64,000 bases of DNA, from the NCBI RefSeq assembly GCF_009827315.1, contig NZ_WTYF01000004.1, positions 434,001 to 498,000 of the forward strand, read 5' to 3'. This DNA is from Qipengyuania gaetbuli (GTDB lineage Bacteria > Pseudomonadota > Alphaproteobacteria > Sphingomonadales > Sphingomonadaceae). The position numbers were made by a program, and so were the translations under genes. Below, piece after piece: positions 26,226 to 38,393 of this stretch. The notes beneath the pieces were generated by a model that ran no database searches, had not been told where the DNA came from, and was given only the letters and a program-made list of their open reading frames with translations. Position 1 is the stretch's first letter, and every line of letters begins with the position of its first letter.

Positions 26226-26229
<4 letters not shown>
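25471..26229 (+). CDS. NDUFAF5-like SAM methyltransferase
   Basis: 252-residue class I methyltransferase. Motif I is present in weakened form as VLVIGDWTGTLALSLRG (about residues 52-68), and LPSGSYDLIVSLASLERVNDLPG matches the post-motif region. The C-terminal part (HPLVDNAAASALLQRALFRRQ and LVSDLRDQGLTS) resembles bacterial relatives of NDUFAF5/BioC, which modify respiratory complex I or make pimeloyl precursors. The missing acidic residue at the end of motif I is normal for the NDUFAF5 side. It is divergent from comF, an order I associate with sphingomonads. Its stop shares CTAG with the convergent ppdK stop. Confidence 0.8.
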
Positions 26230-28904
<2,675 letters not shown>

Positions 28905-28961
28905 CAGGGCAGTTCCTACAGCTTGGAACACATGGAACACGGTCCATGCGCAAAAATCGGG

Positions 28962-31157
28962 TCAGCCTTCGATCCGGCTGAAGTCGGCGACTTTGTGCAC
29001 TGCAGCACGGAAGGCTGCAAGCAGGTCGAGGCGATGTGCCCGCTTGTTTTCTTCATCCGCGTTTACCGTCACTTCGTCGAAGAAGCGGTCGATCGGTGCA
29101 CGAAGGCTGGCGAGAGCCGCCATGGCGCCGGAGAAGTCTTCCGCTTCAATGGCTTGCGATGCCGCCGGTTCAGAAGTCGCCAAGGCATCTATAAGCGCCT
29201 TTTCGGCAGGTTCCGGCTCGTAGGAAAGCTCTTTCGCATGGCGGAGGGCCATCTTTGCATCGATCACCGCCTTCATGTCCGGATCGTCGACCAGCGCCAG
29301 CGGGTCTTCCTCGCCCGTGCGTGCGATTTCGCCTTCCGCGCCGTGCCAGTCTTCCTTCTTGAGGATATTGGCGGCGCGCTTGTAGCCGGCGAGCAGGTTG
29401 GCGCCGTCTTCGGTGTCCATGAAGGACTGGAGCGCCTTCACCCGGGCGAGCAGGCGGACGAGATCTTCCTCGCCGCCGAGCGCGAAGACCGCGTCGATGA
29501 GGTCGTGGCGGACGCCCGCCTCACGCTGCTGGACCTTGAGGCGGTCGGCGAAGAATTCGAGCAGATCGCCCTGTGCGACCCCGAAGCGAAGGTCGTTGTC
29601 CTGCACGATGCGGATGACACCAAGGGCAGCACGGCGGAGCGCGAATGGATCTTTCGAGCCGGTCGGCTTCTCGTCGATGGAGAAGAAGCTGCGCAGCGTA
29701 TCCAGCTTGTCCGCCAGGCTCACCGCCACCGTTACCGGCGCAGTGGGCACATCATCGCCCTGACCTACCGGCTTGTAGTGATCACGGATAGCGTCGGCGA
29801 CGGCATCGGGCAGGCCTTCGGCGCGGGCGTAATAGCCGCCCATCAGGCCCTGCAGTTCGGGAAATTCGCCCACCATTTCGGTGACGAGGTCGGCCTTGGC
29901 GAGGCGCGCGGCCTGTTCGGCCATGTCCGCATCTGCGCCCTTGACCACGCCTTCCTCGACTAGCCAGCGCGCCAGCTTCGCCACGCGCTCGACCTTGTCG
30001 GCGACGGTGCCCAGCTTCTCGTGGAAGGTGATGCGCTTGAGGCCTTCGGCGTGCTGCTCGAGCGTCTTCTTGCGGTCGACGTCCCAGAAGAAGCGCGCGT
30101 CGGACAGGCGGGCGGCGAGGACCTTGCGGTTGCCGTCGACCACGCGCGCGCCACCGTCTTCCGCCTCGATATTGGCGGTGCAGATGAAGGCGTTGGCGAG
30201 ATTGCCCGCCTCGTCCTCGCAGACGAAATACTTCTGGTTTACCCGTGCGGTCAGCTGGATCGTCTCGGGCGGAACCTCAAGGAAATCCTCTTCGAACCGC
30301 CCGAGCAGCGGGACCGGCCATTCGGTGAGGCCGGCGTTCTCGACCACCAGCCCTTCGTCCTCTACCAGCTTGAGACCTGCACCCTTCGCGGCGGCCATTG
30401 CGCCAATCCTGATTTCTTCCTCGCGAAGCCTGTGGTCGACAATCACATGAGCATCAAAGAGCTTTCGCTGATAGTCGTCGGGAGTACCGATTTCGATCAT
30501 GCCGTTACTGTTCAAAACCGTTGGGTTCTTGTCTTTGAAAAACTCGACCGGCAGCCCGAAATTGCGCGGCTTCGAATCGGATTTCCTGATGCCATGGAAG
30601 CGATGGCCGGCAGTTTCCCGGCCACTCTTGACACCATGCACCTCGCAATCGATCACATCTTCACCCAGCAGCGCCACGATGCCCGAGAGCGGGCGAACCC
30701 AGCGCAAGCTTTCTGTGCTGATGGAGGCAGCGCCCCAGCGCATCGACTTGGGCCAGCTGAAATCGCGGACAATCCCGGGGATCGCTTCGGCGAGCAGGTC
30801 CTTGGTCGCCTTGCCCGGCTTCTCGATCACCGCAAAATAGGTGTTGCGTCCCTTAACGTCGCGCAGTTCCAGCTGGTCGCGGGTCACGCCGTTTTTGCGG
30901 CAGAAGCCTTCGATCGCCTGGTCGGGTGCACCTTCGGGCGGTCCCTTGGCTTCTTCGCTCACCGCCTCGGTGGCTTCAGGTAGGCCGCGTGCGATCAGCG
31001 CGAGGCGGCGGGGAGTCGACCATACGGTGATATCGCCGACCGTGACGCCGGCGGCTTCCATTTCGCGGCGGAACAGCTTTTCAAGTTCGTCGCGCGCACC
31101 CGTCTGCATGCGGGCGGGAATTTCTTCGCTGCGCAGCTCTAGGAGGAAGTCGCTCAT
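28962..31157 (-). CDS. glyS: Glycyl-tRNA synthetase beta subunit
   Basis: Beta chain of the two-subunit bacterial GlyRS. 731 residues with the GatB-like N-terminal region ([21 protein letters not shown]), the HD-like domain ([22 protein letters not shown]) and the C-terminal anticodon-binding-like region ending [23 protein letters not shown]. The ATG overlaps the glyQ stop (ATGA). The split alpha2beta2 form is usual for this phylum. Confidence 0.96.
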   Translation of the reverse strand: MSDFLLELRSEEIPARMQTGARDELEKLFRREMEAAGVTVGDITVWSTPRRLALIARGLPEATEAVSEEAKGPPEGAPDQAIEGFCRKNGVTRDQLELRDVKGRNTYFAVIEKPGKATKDLLAEAIPGIVRDFSWPKSMRWGAASISTESLRWVRPLSGIVALLGEDVIDCEVHGVKSGRETAGHRFHGIRKSDSKPRNFGLPVEFFKDKNPTVLNSNGMIEIGTPDDYQRKLFDAHVIVDHRLREEEIRIGAMAAAKGAGLKLVEDEGLVVENAGLTEWPVPLLGRFEEDFLEVPPETIQLTARVNQKYFVCEDEAGNLANAFICTANIEAEDGGARVVDGNRKVLAARLSDARFFWDVDRKKTLEQHAEGLKRITFHEKLGTVADKVERVAKLARWLVEEGVVKGADADMAEQAARLAKADLVTEMVGEFPELQGLMGGYYARAEGLPDAVADAIRDHYKPVGQGDDVPTAPVTVAVSLADKLDTLRSFFSIDEKPTGSKDPFALRRAALGVIRIVQDNDLRFGVAQGDLLEFFADRLKVQQREAGVRHDLIDAVFALGGEEDLVRLLARVKALQSFMDTEDGANLLAGYKRAANILKKEDWHGAEGEIARTGEEDPLALVDDPDMKAVIDAKMALRHAKELSYEPEPAEKALIDALATSEPAASQAIEAEDFSGAMAALASLRAPIDRFFDEVTVNADEENKRAHRLDLLAAFRAAVHKVADFSRIEG

Positions 31158-32053
31158 TTCGACCACTCCGGATATTTCTCGGCCCACACGGGCGCTTCCT
31201 TTTCCATATGCGCTTCGCAGGCTCCGCGCGCGAGGTCGCGGACGCGGCCCATATAGCTGGCGCGTTCCTGCACGCTGATCACGCCGCGCGCCTGAAGGAG
31301 GTTGAAGATGTGGCTGGCCTCCACCGCCTGCTCGTAGGCGGCGATGGGAACATTATGAGCGAGCGCGTTCTTGCACTCGGCCTCGGCCTTGTTGAACAGG
31401 TCGAACAGCGCATCCGTCTCCGCGACCTCGAAGTTCCACTTCGACATCTGCTTCTCGTTCTCGAGGAAGACGTCGCCATAAGTGACGCCCTGCCCGTTGA
31501 AGTCGAGATCGTAGACGTTGTCCACGCCCTGGATGTACATGGCGAGGCGTTCGAGACCGTAGGTCAGCTCGCCCGCAACCGGCTTGCAGTCGAAGCCGCC
31601 CATCTGCTGGAAATAGGTGAACTGGGTGACTTCCATCCCGTCGCACCAGACTTCCCAGCCCAGGCCCCACGCACCCAGCGTCGGGCTTTCCCAGTCGTCT
31701 TCCACGAAGCGGATATCGTGCTTGAGCGGATCGATGCCGATCACCTCGAGGCTCTTCAAGTAGAGGTCCTGGATGTCAGGCGGACTCGGCTTCAGGATCA
31801 CTTGGTACTGGTAATAGTGCTGCAGCCGGTTCGGATTCTCGCCATAGCGGCCGTCGGTCGGACGGCGGCAGGGCTGCACGAAAGCCGCATTCCACGGTTC
31901 CGGACCCAGCGCACGCAGCGTGGTCGCCGTGTGGAAGGTCCCTGCCCCCATGCGCATGTCATAGGGCTGGAGGATGAGGCAGCCATGCGCGCTCCAGAAA
32001 TCGTGGAGCGAGAGGATCATGTCCTGGAAGGATTTGCGCGGATTACGGTCCAT
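31154..32053 (-). CDS. glyQ: Glycyl-tRNA synthetase alpha subunit
   Basis: Catalytic class II core of GlyRS, 299 residues. Signatures include [60 protein letters not shown] and [20 protein letters not shown]. The start at 32053 ([12 protein letters not shown]) matches the usual alphaproteobacterial N-terminus; no good Shine-Dalgarno site is visible, and a TTG four codons earlier is a weaker option. First gene of a glyQ-glyS operon. Confidence 0.96.
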   Translation of the reverse strand: MDRNPRKSFQDMILSLHDFWSAHGCLILQPYDMRMGAGTFHTATTLRALGPEPWNAAFVQPCRRPTDGRYGENPNRLQHYYQYQVILKPSPPDIQDLYLKSLEVIGIDPLKHDIRFVEDDWESPTLGAWGLGWEVWCDGMEVTQFTYFQQMGGFDCKPVAGELTYGLERLAMYIQGVDNVYDLDFNGQGVTYGDVFLENEKQMSKWNFEVAETDALFDLFNKAEAECKNALAHNVPIAAYEQAVEASHIFNLLQARGVISVQERASYMGRVRDLARGACEAHMEKEAPVWAEKYPEWSK

Positions 32054-32136
32054 GGCGCGGCGCAATGGAGGAAGCGCGAAAAAGGGTCAATGGCCGCCTG
32101 CAAATCACCCGCTGAAGACAGGTAGTCACGACATGA

Positions 32137-32248
32137 TGTCAGGTAGTGTTGACATTGTCAGCGAATCAGGACATATAGTCACCACAACCTGACACAAAGG
32201 AAGGTTGACCTAACCACTGGACCCAACATCCAAGCTGGAGACCTGACA
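32137..32248 (+). promoter_or_regulatory. urcA promoter region with TGTCAGGT repeats
   Basis: TTGACA at 32149-32154 with CATATA at 32172-32177 (17-bp spacer; TATAGT at 32174-32179 would give 19) forms a good promoter. The -35 lies inside the palindrome TGACATTGTCA (32150-32160). The octamer TGTCAGGT occurs at 32137-32144 and, inverted as ACCTGACA, at 32187-32194 and 32241-32248, the last touching the urcA ATG. These bracket the promoter and could be repressor sites. No regulator is identified. Confidence 0.5.
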
Positions 32249-32565
32249 TGAAAAAGACCCTCGTTATCGCCGCCGCTCTGTTCGCCATTCCCTCGGCCGC
32301 CATGGCCCAGGACGCACCGTTCGCAACCGTGAACATCACCGACCTCGATCTTTCCACCAAGGCTGGTCAGGACAAGCTCGACAAGCGCATGGACCAGGCC
32401 ATTCGCCGGATGTGCCGCGTCGACGGCTACGATGCCGAACTCCGCCGCCAGGAAACCGCCTGCCGCCTCGCCGCCAAGGCCGATGCCGCGCCCAAGGTGG
32501 CCTACGTCATCGACGCTGCCCGCAGCCAGCGTTTCGCCGCCATCGAACTCGATGTGCAGGGCTGA
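32248..32565 (+). CDS. UrcA family protein, exported
   Basis: 105-residue UrcA-type protein, a small periplasmic family of unknown function common in sphingomonads and caulobacters. A clear signal peptide (KKTLVIAAALFAIPSAAMAQ) is followed by VNITDLDLSTKAGQDKLDKR, the family hallmark, and two conserved cysteines (RRMCRVDG and TACRLAAK). GGAG lies seven bases before the ATG. A strong promoter with repeats lies upstream and a G+C-rich hairpin follows. Confidence 0.85.
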   Translation: MKKTLVIAAALFAIPSAAMAQDAPFATVNITDLDLSTKAGQDKLDKRMDQAIRRMCRVDGYDAELRRQETACRLAAKADAAPKVAYVIDAARSQRFAAIELDVQG

Positions 32566-32574
32566 CCCGCTTTC

Positions 32575-32606
32575 GCCGGGGCGTCACGCGACAACGGCGC
32601 CCCGGC
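32575..32606 (+). terminator. Hairpin after urcA
   Basis: A 9-bp perfect stem GCCGGGGCG/CGCCCCGGC (32575-32583 with 32598-32606), 14-nt loop. No T-run follows, so it may only attenuate or protect the 3' end. Confidence 0.4.
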
Positions 32607-32640
32607 GGATCACCGATCTACTAAACAGGGACTGACGGAC

Positions 32641-33054
32641 ATGACCGCCAAACCACTGACGAAACGCGAAAAAGCGGTTCGTCGCCACAATATTGCGACC
32701 CTGCTCGCATTGACGGCCTTCATCGCACTGGTCGTACGATCGACGGAACTGGTGACCCTGCCCGAGACAGTGAACTTCGTGGCCATCATGACCCTGTTCG
32801 TCGCTATCATCACCATGTTCGTGACGCGCAATGCCGACGAATATGTGGCAGCCATATGGCGGGCCGGCACCAGCACCGCGTTCATAATCACGGCCGCGGT
32901 ACTCATCTTCCTGCCTTTCACCGAGGGGTTCATCGACGGACTGATGGGCATCGAGAACGGGCAAGATATCGACGCCAGCGACGCCAGCGAAATGGTGATC
33001 ATCGCTTCCTTCTTCATCGCCAATGCGTGGGCCCGCCTGCGCGGCACGGCGTAA
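32641..33054 (+). CDS. Small membrane protein of an XRE cassette
   Basis: 137 residues with four hydrophobic segments (ATLLALTAFIALVV, FVAIMTLFVAIITMFV, TSTAFIITAAVLIFL, MVIIASFFIANAW) and a basic N-terminus. No family recognised. It is followed 17 nt later by an XRE regulator and another membrane protein; such regulator/membrane-protein trios are frequent in sphingomonads, but no function is established here. Confidence 0.72.
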   Translation: MTAKPLTKREKAVRRHNIATLLALTAFIALVVRSTELVTLPETVNFVAIMTLFVAIITMFVTRNADEYVAAIWRAGTSTAFIITAAVLIFLPFTEGFIDGLMGIENGQDIDASDASEMVIIASFFIANAWARLRGTA

Positions 33055-33071
33055 CCGGACAAGGAGACCGC

Positions 33072-33269
33072 ATGAACAACCGCCTCAAGGTGCTTCGCGC
33101 GATGAACGACTGGAGCCAGGCCGAACTGGCCGCCCGGCTCGACGTCTCGCGCCAAGCCGTAAACGCCATCGAGACAGGCAAGCACGACCCGTCCTTGCCC
33201 CTCGCCTTTCGTATCTCGCGCCTTTTCAACCTTCCAATCGAGGAGATCTTCGATGACGGACACGAATGA
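33072..33269 (+). CDS. Short XRE-type HTH regulator
   Basis: 65 residues, entirely one HTH_3 domain: NRLKVLRAMNDWSQAELAAR followed by LDVSRQAVNAIETGKHDPSL, then RLFNLPIEEIFDD. This is the minimal YozG-like regulator group. AAGGAGA precedes the ATG. The last 17 nt overlap the downstream membrane-protein gene, whose AGGAG lies inside this gene, so the two are coupled. It probably autoregulates the cassette. Confidence 0.88.
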   Translation: MNNRLKVLRAMNDWSQAELAARLDVSRQAVNAIETGKHDPSLPLAFRISRLFNLPIEEIFDDGHE

Positions 33270-33909
33270 TATCGACATGCCCGCCAACGGCGGTTTTCTC
33301 GCCAAAATCGGCGGCGTGCTGCTTCTTATCCTGCTGGGGATCGCCGCGATCTTCGCGCTCGGCTTCGTGGTGGGCGTATCGGGAGCGGCGATCAAGCATG
33401 GCCACCTGAGCATGAAGGCAGCTGGACTTCTCGCCGGCGGTGTGGCCGCCTGCGCCCTGTGTGCATACCTCGTCTACCGCCTGCGCCCGGACATGCGCTT
33501 CGGCGAACCGATGTCGCCCAAGACCAGGCGCGCGAACTGGGCGCTGATTGCCTCGGGCGTGCTGGGCGGCGTGATCGGGCTCGTCCTTGCCCTGACCGAA
33601 CTGCAGACTGGAGAAGGCGGCGTATTCAGCAACGGACCGATCCCGCTAGGCCCTGCCCTCTTCGTGGTCGGCGCTTATGTCCTCTTGCTGCCGTTGCTCG
33701 CCTACCACTGGTTCCGCAATGCAGACGAGTTCGAACGTGCCGCTTCGGGCAAGGGCGCCGTCGCCGCAATCTATGCCTACGGCTTCATCGCACCGACCTG
33801 GTGGATACTCACCCGCGCAGGACTCCTCCCGCCGCAGGACCCGATGATTGTCTACCTGATCGTCATTTCCGTCTGGGGCGTGGTCTGGCAAATCCGCCGT
33901 GCAGACTGA
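33253..33909 (+). CDS. Membrane protein coupled to an XRE regulator
   Basis: 218 residues with six predicted membrane helices: GGVLLLILLGIAAIFALGFV, AGLLAGGVAACALCAYLVY, WALIASGVLGGVIGLVLAL, PALFVVGAYVLLLPLLAYHW, AVAAIYAYGFIAPTWWILT and MIVYLIVISVWGVVWQI. No catalytic motif or family was recognised. The start has AGGAG seven bases upstream within the regulator gene. Its task is unknown; the regulator partner suggests controlled synthesis. Confidence 0.75.
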   Translation: MTDTNDIDMPANGGFLAKIGGVLLLILLGIAAIFALGFVVGVSGAAIKHGHLSMKAAGLLAGGVAACALCAYLVYRLRPDMRFGEPMSPKTRRANWALIASGVLGGVIGLVLALTELQTGEGGVFSNGPIPLGPALFVVGAYVLLLPLLAYHWFRNADEFERAASGKGAVAAIYAYGFIAPTWWILTRAGLLPPQDPMIVYLIVISVWGVVWQIRRAD

Positions 33910-33950
33910 GCCGGAATGCAGCAACACCGATTCGCCAAGGAATTACTACG

Positions 33951-34862
33951 ATGAAACTTCGCAATGCCGCCCTTGCTGCCTCCTCGGCCCTGGCGCTACT
34001 TGCCCTTCCGGCCTGCGCCACGACAAAGGCCGAACCCGCAGTTGCAGCCAAGGTCGAACCCAATGGTCCGGCCATGTGGAAAGTCGCCGACGAGGATACG
34101 ACGATCTATCTCTTCGGCACCGTCCATGCCCTGCCCGACGATGTGAACTGGCTGCGCCCGGACATCGCCAATGCGCTGAACAGCTCCGACACGCTGGTCA
34201 CCGAAATCACTGCCGGCGAGATGGAGGATCCGTCGAGCCAGATGGCCATCGCTGCCAAGGCCATGTTGCCGCAGGACCAGTCCCTGCGCGATACGCTCAG
34301 TGACGAGGACCGCGCCGTTTACGAAGCCGCCTTGGGCAAGCTCGGCCTTCCGCCGGGTGCGTTCGACCGGTTCGAACCGTGGTTTGCAGGGATGACGCTG
34401 GCAGTGCTTCCGCTCTTGCAGCAAGGCTACAACCCCGAAAGCGGCGTGGAGAAGGTCATCGACACCGAAGCGGGGCCCGATCGCACCCGCGCCGCGCTGG
34501 AGACGCTGCAGAGCCAGATCGACATCTTCGATACGCTGCCTGCCGATGCGCAGGTCGAATTCCTGATGTCGTCTGCGCGCGATCCCATGGCCATCGTCAA
34601 CATGATGGACCAGATGGTCGCGGAATGGATGGAAGGCGATGCCGACGATTTGGCGAAAATCATGAACATGGGCCTGTCCGACCCCACGCTCGCCGATGCC
34701 CTGCTCTACAAGCGCAACGAACGCTGGGCACAGTGGATCGATGAGCGTCTCGACACGCCCGGCGCAGTCTTCATCGCCGTGGGCGCTGGTCACCTTGCCG
34801 GCCAGAAAAGCGTCCAGGATTACCTGTCCGGGCGCGGCATCGAGGTGAGCCGGGTAAGGTGA
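33951..34862 (+). CDS. TraB/GumN family lipoprotein 1
   Basis: 303-residue TraB/GumN (Tiki-like) protein. The N-terminus is a lipoprotein signal ending LALPAC. The family motif GTVHALPDD is followed by conserved acidic residues in VTEITAGEME, and a late GAGHLAG provides the second conserved histidine segment. Tiki relatives are metallopeptidase-like; activity of bacterial GumN proteins is not established. The ATG at 33951 follows the previous stop by 41 nt. A longer frame reading back into the membrane-protein gene is an artefact. GTGA overlap with the second copy. Confidence 0.87.
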   Translation: MKLRNAALAASSALALLALPACATTKAEPAVAAKVEPNGPAMWKVADEDTTIYLFGTVHALPDDVNWLRPDIANALNSSDTLVTEITAGEMEDPSSQMAIAAKAMLPQDQSLRDTLSDEDRAVYEAALGKLGLPPGAFDRFEPWFAGMTLAVLPLLQQGYNPESGVEKVIDTEAGPDRTRAALETLQSQIDIFDTLPADAQVEFLMSSARDPMAIVNMMDQMVAEWMEGDADDLAKIMNMGLSDPTLADALLYKRNERWAQWIDERLDTPGAVFIAVGAGHLAGQKSVQDYLSGRGIEVSRVR

Positions 34863-35743
34863 GCACCAGGCATTTCGTCCTGACGCTGATGCTCCTGCTG
34901 GCCGCGTGCCAGCAGGAGCCGCAGGACGTCGCCGAAGCTGGCGAAGCCTATCCGGCCCTGTGGGAAATTACCGACGAGACCGGCGCGCTGGAAGGCTGGC
35001 TGTTCGGCACGGTCCATGCCCTGCCTGAAGACCTCGACTGGCGATCGGATCGGTTCGACCGGATCGAAGAAGATGCGGACCTGCTGGTCGTCGAGGTATC
35101 GGGCCTCGACGACCGGTCCGCCCTTGAGGCGCAGTTCCAGGCGCTGGCAACCGACCGCCGCCATTTGCCACCCGTCAAAGATCGGCTGGGTCCGGTCGAG
35201 CGCGAGCGGCTGCGCAACCTACTCAAGCGCAACGACATGGCTGCAAACGCGCTCGACGGGCTGGAAACCTGGGCAGCGGCGCTTGCGCTGGCACAGTTCG
35301 GGCGCATCCATCCCGCCGAATACGGGGCCGACAAGGTCCTGCTGGGCGATTTCGCGAGCCGCGAGATATTCGAACTCGAAGGCGCCGGACCGCAGCTGGC
35401 CATCTTCGACGGCCTACCCGAGGAAGACCAGCGCGACTTGCTGGTATCGGTTCTCGAGGAAGTTGACCGTGCCCCATCCGAGCGTCCCGACCTTGCGTTG
35501 ATCTGGTCGAGGGGCGACCTGGACAGGCTGGAGGAAATTACCGGCGAAGGCATGCTCGCCGATCCGGAACTGCGCGAAGTCCTGCTGGTCGAGCGAAACC
35601 GGACCTGGGCCGCGCAGATCGAAAACTTGCTCACGGCAGCGCCCAGGCCGCTCATAGCCGTGGGGGCCGGCCACCTGCTCGGCCCGGACGGGATGCCCGC
35701 CCTGCTCGAAGCGCGCGGATATTCGGTGCGCCGCATCCAGTAA
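34859..35743 (+). CDS. TraB/GumN family lipoprotein 2
   Basis: 294-residue paralogue of the preceding gene: lipobox [26 protein letters not shown] and a closing [10 protein letters not shown]. It starts at GTG 34859, overlapping the stop of copy 1 (GTGA). Sequence divergence between the copies is large apart from the motif regions, so the duplication is not recent. Both would be anchored facing the periplasm. Confidence 0.87.
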   Translation: MSTRHFVLTLMLLLAACQQEPQDVAEAGEAYPALWEITDETGALEGWLFGTVHALPEDLDWRSDRFDRIEEDADLLVVEVSGLDDRSALEAQFQALATDRRHLPPVKDRLGPVERERLRNLLKRNDMAANALDGLETWAAALALAQFGRIHPAEYGADKVLLGDFASREIFELEGAGPQLAIFDGLPEEDQRDLLVSVLEEVDRAPSERPDLALIWSRGDLDRLEEITGEGMLADPELREVLLVERNRTWAAQIENLLTAAPRPLIAVGAGHLLGPDGMPALLEARGYSVRRIQ

Positions 35744-35753
35744 CCCTTCGCGC

Positions 35754-35781
35754 TTGCTTTTGCGCCCGATGCCGCTATACG
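35754..35781 (+). promoter_or_regulatory. Putative rplY promoter
   Basis: TTGCTT at 35754-35759 and TATACG at 35776-35781 with a 16-bp spacer, followed by a G+C-rich stretch (CGCGCCC) that could act as a stringent-control discriminator. It lies 78 bp upstream of rplY. Confidence 0.55.
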
Positions 35782-35858
35782 CGCGCCCTTCGGCGTCATG
35801 GTCATCCCTGGAGGCGTGGCGGACCGAACTACTCAAACGCATTCGAAAGGTAAGCGAC

Positions 35859-36542
35859 ATGAGCGATGCTCTGACCCTTCCGGCCGAGGCGCGCGAACGG
35901 GCTGGCAAGGGAGCCTCCCGTCAACTGCGCCGCGAAGGCCGGGTCCCCGCCGTAATCTACGGCGGCAAGGAAGAACCCACCCTGATCCACGTCGAGGCCA
36001 AGGAACTGGTGCGCCAGCTCAACACCGGCCACTTCATGAACTCGATCGTCGAGATCGAACTGGGCGGCAAGAAGCTGAAGACCCTTCCCAAGGACGTGTC
36101 GCTTCACCCGGTCAATGACCGTCCCGAGCACGTCGACTTCCTCCGCCTGACAAAGGGCGCGAAGGTCGAAGTCAACGTTCCGGTTGTTTTCGCCAACGAA
36201 GAGAAGAGCCCCGGCCTGAAGAAGGGCGGTGTTCTGAACATCGTCCGTCACGAGCTGGACCTGATCTGCGACGCGGACAAGATCCCGAGCGAAATCGAAA
36301 TCGACGTCACCGGCAAGGATGTCGGCGATTCGATCCACATCAGCGAAGTCACCCTGCCGGCCGGCGCCGAAAGCGCCATCACCGACCGCGACTTCACCAT
36401 CGCGACGCTGGTCGCTCCCTCGGCGCTCAAGCGTAGCGAAAGCGAAGGCGAAGAAGCCGCCGCTGCCGACGTTCCGGCCACCGAGCAGGATGCCGGCGAT
36501 GACGCAGGCGAAGAGGAAGAAGCAGCAGAAGGTGGCGAATAA
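35859..36542 (+). CDS. rplY: 50S ribosomal protein L25/Ctc
   Basis: 227-residue long-form L25 (TL5/Ctc type), binding 5S rRNA. The 5S-binding domain starts [20 protein letters not shown] and [14 protein letters not shown]; the C-terminal beta domain contains [18 protein letters not shown] and VEVNVPVVF. The tail after about residue 185 is strongly acidic ([20 protein letters not shown]). The ATG at 35859 gives the family start. An rplY-pth-ychF neighbourhood is usual; here an SDR gene and others are interspersed. Confidence 0.95.
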   Translation: MSDALTLPAEARERAGKGASRQLRREGRVPAVIYGGKEEPTLIHVEAKELVRQLNTGHFMNSIVEIELGGKKLKTLPKDVSLHPVNDRPEHVDFLRLTKGAKVEVNVPVVFANEEKSPGLKKGGVLNIVRHELDLICDADKIPSEIEIDVTGKDVGDSIHISEVTLPAGAESAITDRDFTIATLVAPSALKRSESEGEEAAAADVPATEQDAGDDAGEEEEAAEGGE

Positions 36543-36576
36543 GCCCCTCCTGACGCTTTTCCAGCGAAACACGAAG

Positions 36577-36606
36577 CGCCGGCCTCGAAAGAGGTCGGCG
36601 TTTTCG
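36577..36606 (+). terminator. Intrinsic terminator after rplY
   Basis: Stem CGCCGGCCTC/GAGGTCGGCG (36578-36587 with 36592-36601, one G-U pair) closed by a GAAA tetraloop and followed by TTTT. Confidence 0.88.
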
Positions 36607-36653
36607 ATTCCGGCTTCATGCGCTATCGACCTCCTGCCAGAGAGGAGACGCAC

Positions 36654-37649
36654 ATGCCTGCCATCGACCGCCGCACCCTGCTCGCCGGAGCCGCCGCAAC
36701 GGGCGCATTTGCTGCCGCTGCCACCAAGGCGAAGGGCGAGACACTCCCAAGCCCGCCAGACCTGTCGGGCAAGGCCATCCTCATCACCGGCTGTTCGAGC
36801 GGCTTCGGCAAGCTGAGCGCGATCCATTTCGCCGAACTCGGCGCAAAGGTGTTTGCCACCATGCGCAACCTGCCCCGCCCTGAAGGCGCAGAACTTGAAA
36901 AGCTGGCGGCCGAGAAGAACCTCGACCTGCACGTCCTCGAACTCGACGTGCTGGACGATGACATGGTGCGCGATGCCGTCGCCAAGGCTGAAGAGATTGC
37001 CGGCGGACCGATGGACGTCCTTGTAAACAATGCGGGCGTGGGCATCACCGGCCCGGTCGAAGTGCAGGACATGGAAGCGACCATGCTGGCTTTCGATACC
37101 AACGTCTTCGGCTATCATCGCCTAACCCGCGCCGTGCTGCCCGGGATGAGGGCCAAGAAGAGCGGCCATATCTTCGCGATATCCAGCCAGCTCGGCCGGG
37201 TGATGGTGCCCTTCTCCGGCCATTACTCCGCCACCAAGTTCGCGGTGGAGGCGATGTTCGAACAGCTCGCCTACGAGCTGGTGCCGCACAATATCGAGGT
37301 CACGGTGATCGAACCCGGCGGCTATCCGACAAAGGTCTGGGTCAACCGCAACGTCTATTCGGGCGAACTGAAGGCACGGGCGGGAGAACGCCACACCTCG
37401 GGCTATCCGCAGGTCGTTGCGCGGATGGGCGAGGAGGACGGCTCGGGTCGCAGCGCCGATCCGATGGACATCCCGCATGCCATGGCCCGAATCCTCGCGA
37501 TGCCCTCAGGCACCCGCCCGGTCCGCGTTCCGGTAAGTGGCGGCAGCATCCCGCAGGCGGCCATCAACGAGGTTTGCGCGAAAACGCAGCTCGAGTGGCT
37601 GGGGGGCTCGCCGGTGCTCGGTCCGCTGGTGCGCGCAGTCCACGACTGA
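36654..37649 (+). CDS. Tat-exported short-chain dehydrogenase (SDR)
   Basis: 331 residues. The N-terminus MPAIDRRTLLAGAAATGAF is a twin-arginine signal (RR followed by TLL and a weakly hydrophobic stretch). The classical SDR core follows: cofactor loop TGCSSGFG, NNAG, catalytic SSQ...YSATK (Tyr and Lys). The acidic or basic residue after the loop does not clearly fix NAD versus NADP. The ATG has GAGGAGA upstream. An exported SDR must carry its cofactor folded through Tat, which is unusual. It sits between rplY and pth after a terminator, so it has its own transcription. Confidence 0.85.
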   Translation: MPAIDRRTLLAGAAATGAFAAAATKAKGETLPSPPDLSGKAILITGCSSGFGKLSAIHFAELGAKVFATMRNLPRPEGAELEKLAAEKNLDLHVLELDVLDDDMVRDAVAKAEEIAGGPMDVLVNNAGVGITGPVEVQDMEATMLAFDTNVFGYHRLTRAVLPGMRAKKSGHIFAISSQLGRVMVPFSGHYSATKFAVEAMFEQLAYELVPHNIEVTVIEPGGYPTKVWVNRNVYSGELKARAGERHTSGYPQVVARMGEEDGSGRSADPMDIPHAMARILAMPSGTRPVRVPVSGGSIPQAAINEVCAKTQLEWLGGSPVLGPLVRAVHD

Positions 37650-37694
37650 CGCGACACCTTGCCCTTGGCGACGCAGGCTTTATGGCCTGCCGCC

Positions 37695-38270
37695 ATGCAG
37701 ATCTGGACAGGCCTCGGAAATCCCGGACCGCAATATGCGATGCACCGGCACAATGTCGGTTTCATGGCGTGTGACGTCATTGCCGACATGCACGGCTTCG
37801 GGCCTGTGCAGAAGAAGTTCTCCGGCTGGGTGCAGGAAGGCCGCATCGGCAACGAGAAGGTGCTCCTGCTGAAGCCAGCGACCTTCATGAACGAGAGCGG
37901 CCGCGCGGTCGGCGAAGCGCTGCGCTTCTACAAGCTGGGAGTCGAGGACCTGACCGTCTTCCATGACGAACTCGACCTTGCTCCGTTCAAGATCAAGGTG
38001 CGGCGCGGCGGCGGATTGGCAGGCCACAATGGCCTGCGCTCGATCAACCAGCACCTCGGCCCCGAATTTCGCCGCGTGCGCATCGGCATCGGCCATCCCG
38101 GCAGCAAGGAACGGGTGACCGGCCACGTGCTCGGGAATTACGCCAAGGCGGAAATGGACGACTTGGCCGACATGCTGGGCGCGATCTCGGCAGAGGCGGA
38201 ATGGCTTGCCCGCGGGGACGATGCCCGCTTCATGAGCGAGATCGCACTGCGCCAGCAAGACCGGGAATAA
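37695..38270 (+). CDS. pth: Peptidyl-tRNA hydrolase
   Basis: Releases tRNA from stalled peptidyl-tRNA. 191 residues: GLGNPGPQYAMHRHNVGF with the catalytic His in HNVGF, KPATFMNESG, FHDELDLAPFKIKVRRGGG and AGHNGLRSI. The ATG at 37695 matches the family start (QIWTGLGNPG). A small CAGGC/GCCTG inverted repeat lies just upstream. Confidence 0.96.
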   Translation: MQIWTGLGNPGPQYAMHRHNVGFMACDVIADMHGFGPVQKKFSGWVQEGRIGNEKVLLLKPATFMNESGRAVGEALRFYKLGVEDLTVFHDELDLAPFKIKVRRGGGLAGHNGLRSINQHLGPEFRRVRIGIGHPGSKERVTGHVLGNYAKAEMDDLADMLGAISAEAEWLARGDDARFMSEIALRQQDRE

Positions 38271-38393
38271 GGCTCGCGGTAAATCCTGTGCCTAGTTGAG
38301 ACAGTTTCGATTCCGGCATTCGCTTGGGCCCCGAAACGTGTAATGGCGAACGAACTTGGATAAATGGCTATTCACCTTTTAGGGGCAGGTATC

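Noticed and set aside
33459..34862. Extended GumN frame beginning inside the membrane-protein gene
   Set aside because: The ATG at 33951 yields a proper lipoprotein signal; the longer form does not.
38313..38330. Sigma-54 promoter before the PEP-CTERM gene
   Set aside because: GGCATTCGCTTGGG lacks the GC at -12 with the correct 10-bp spacing.
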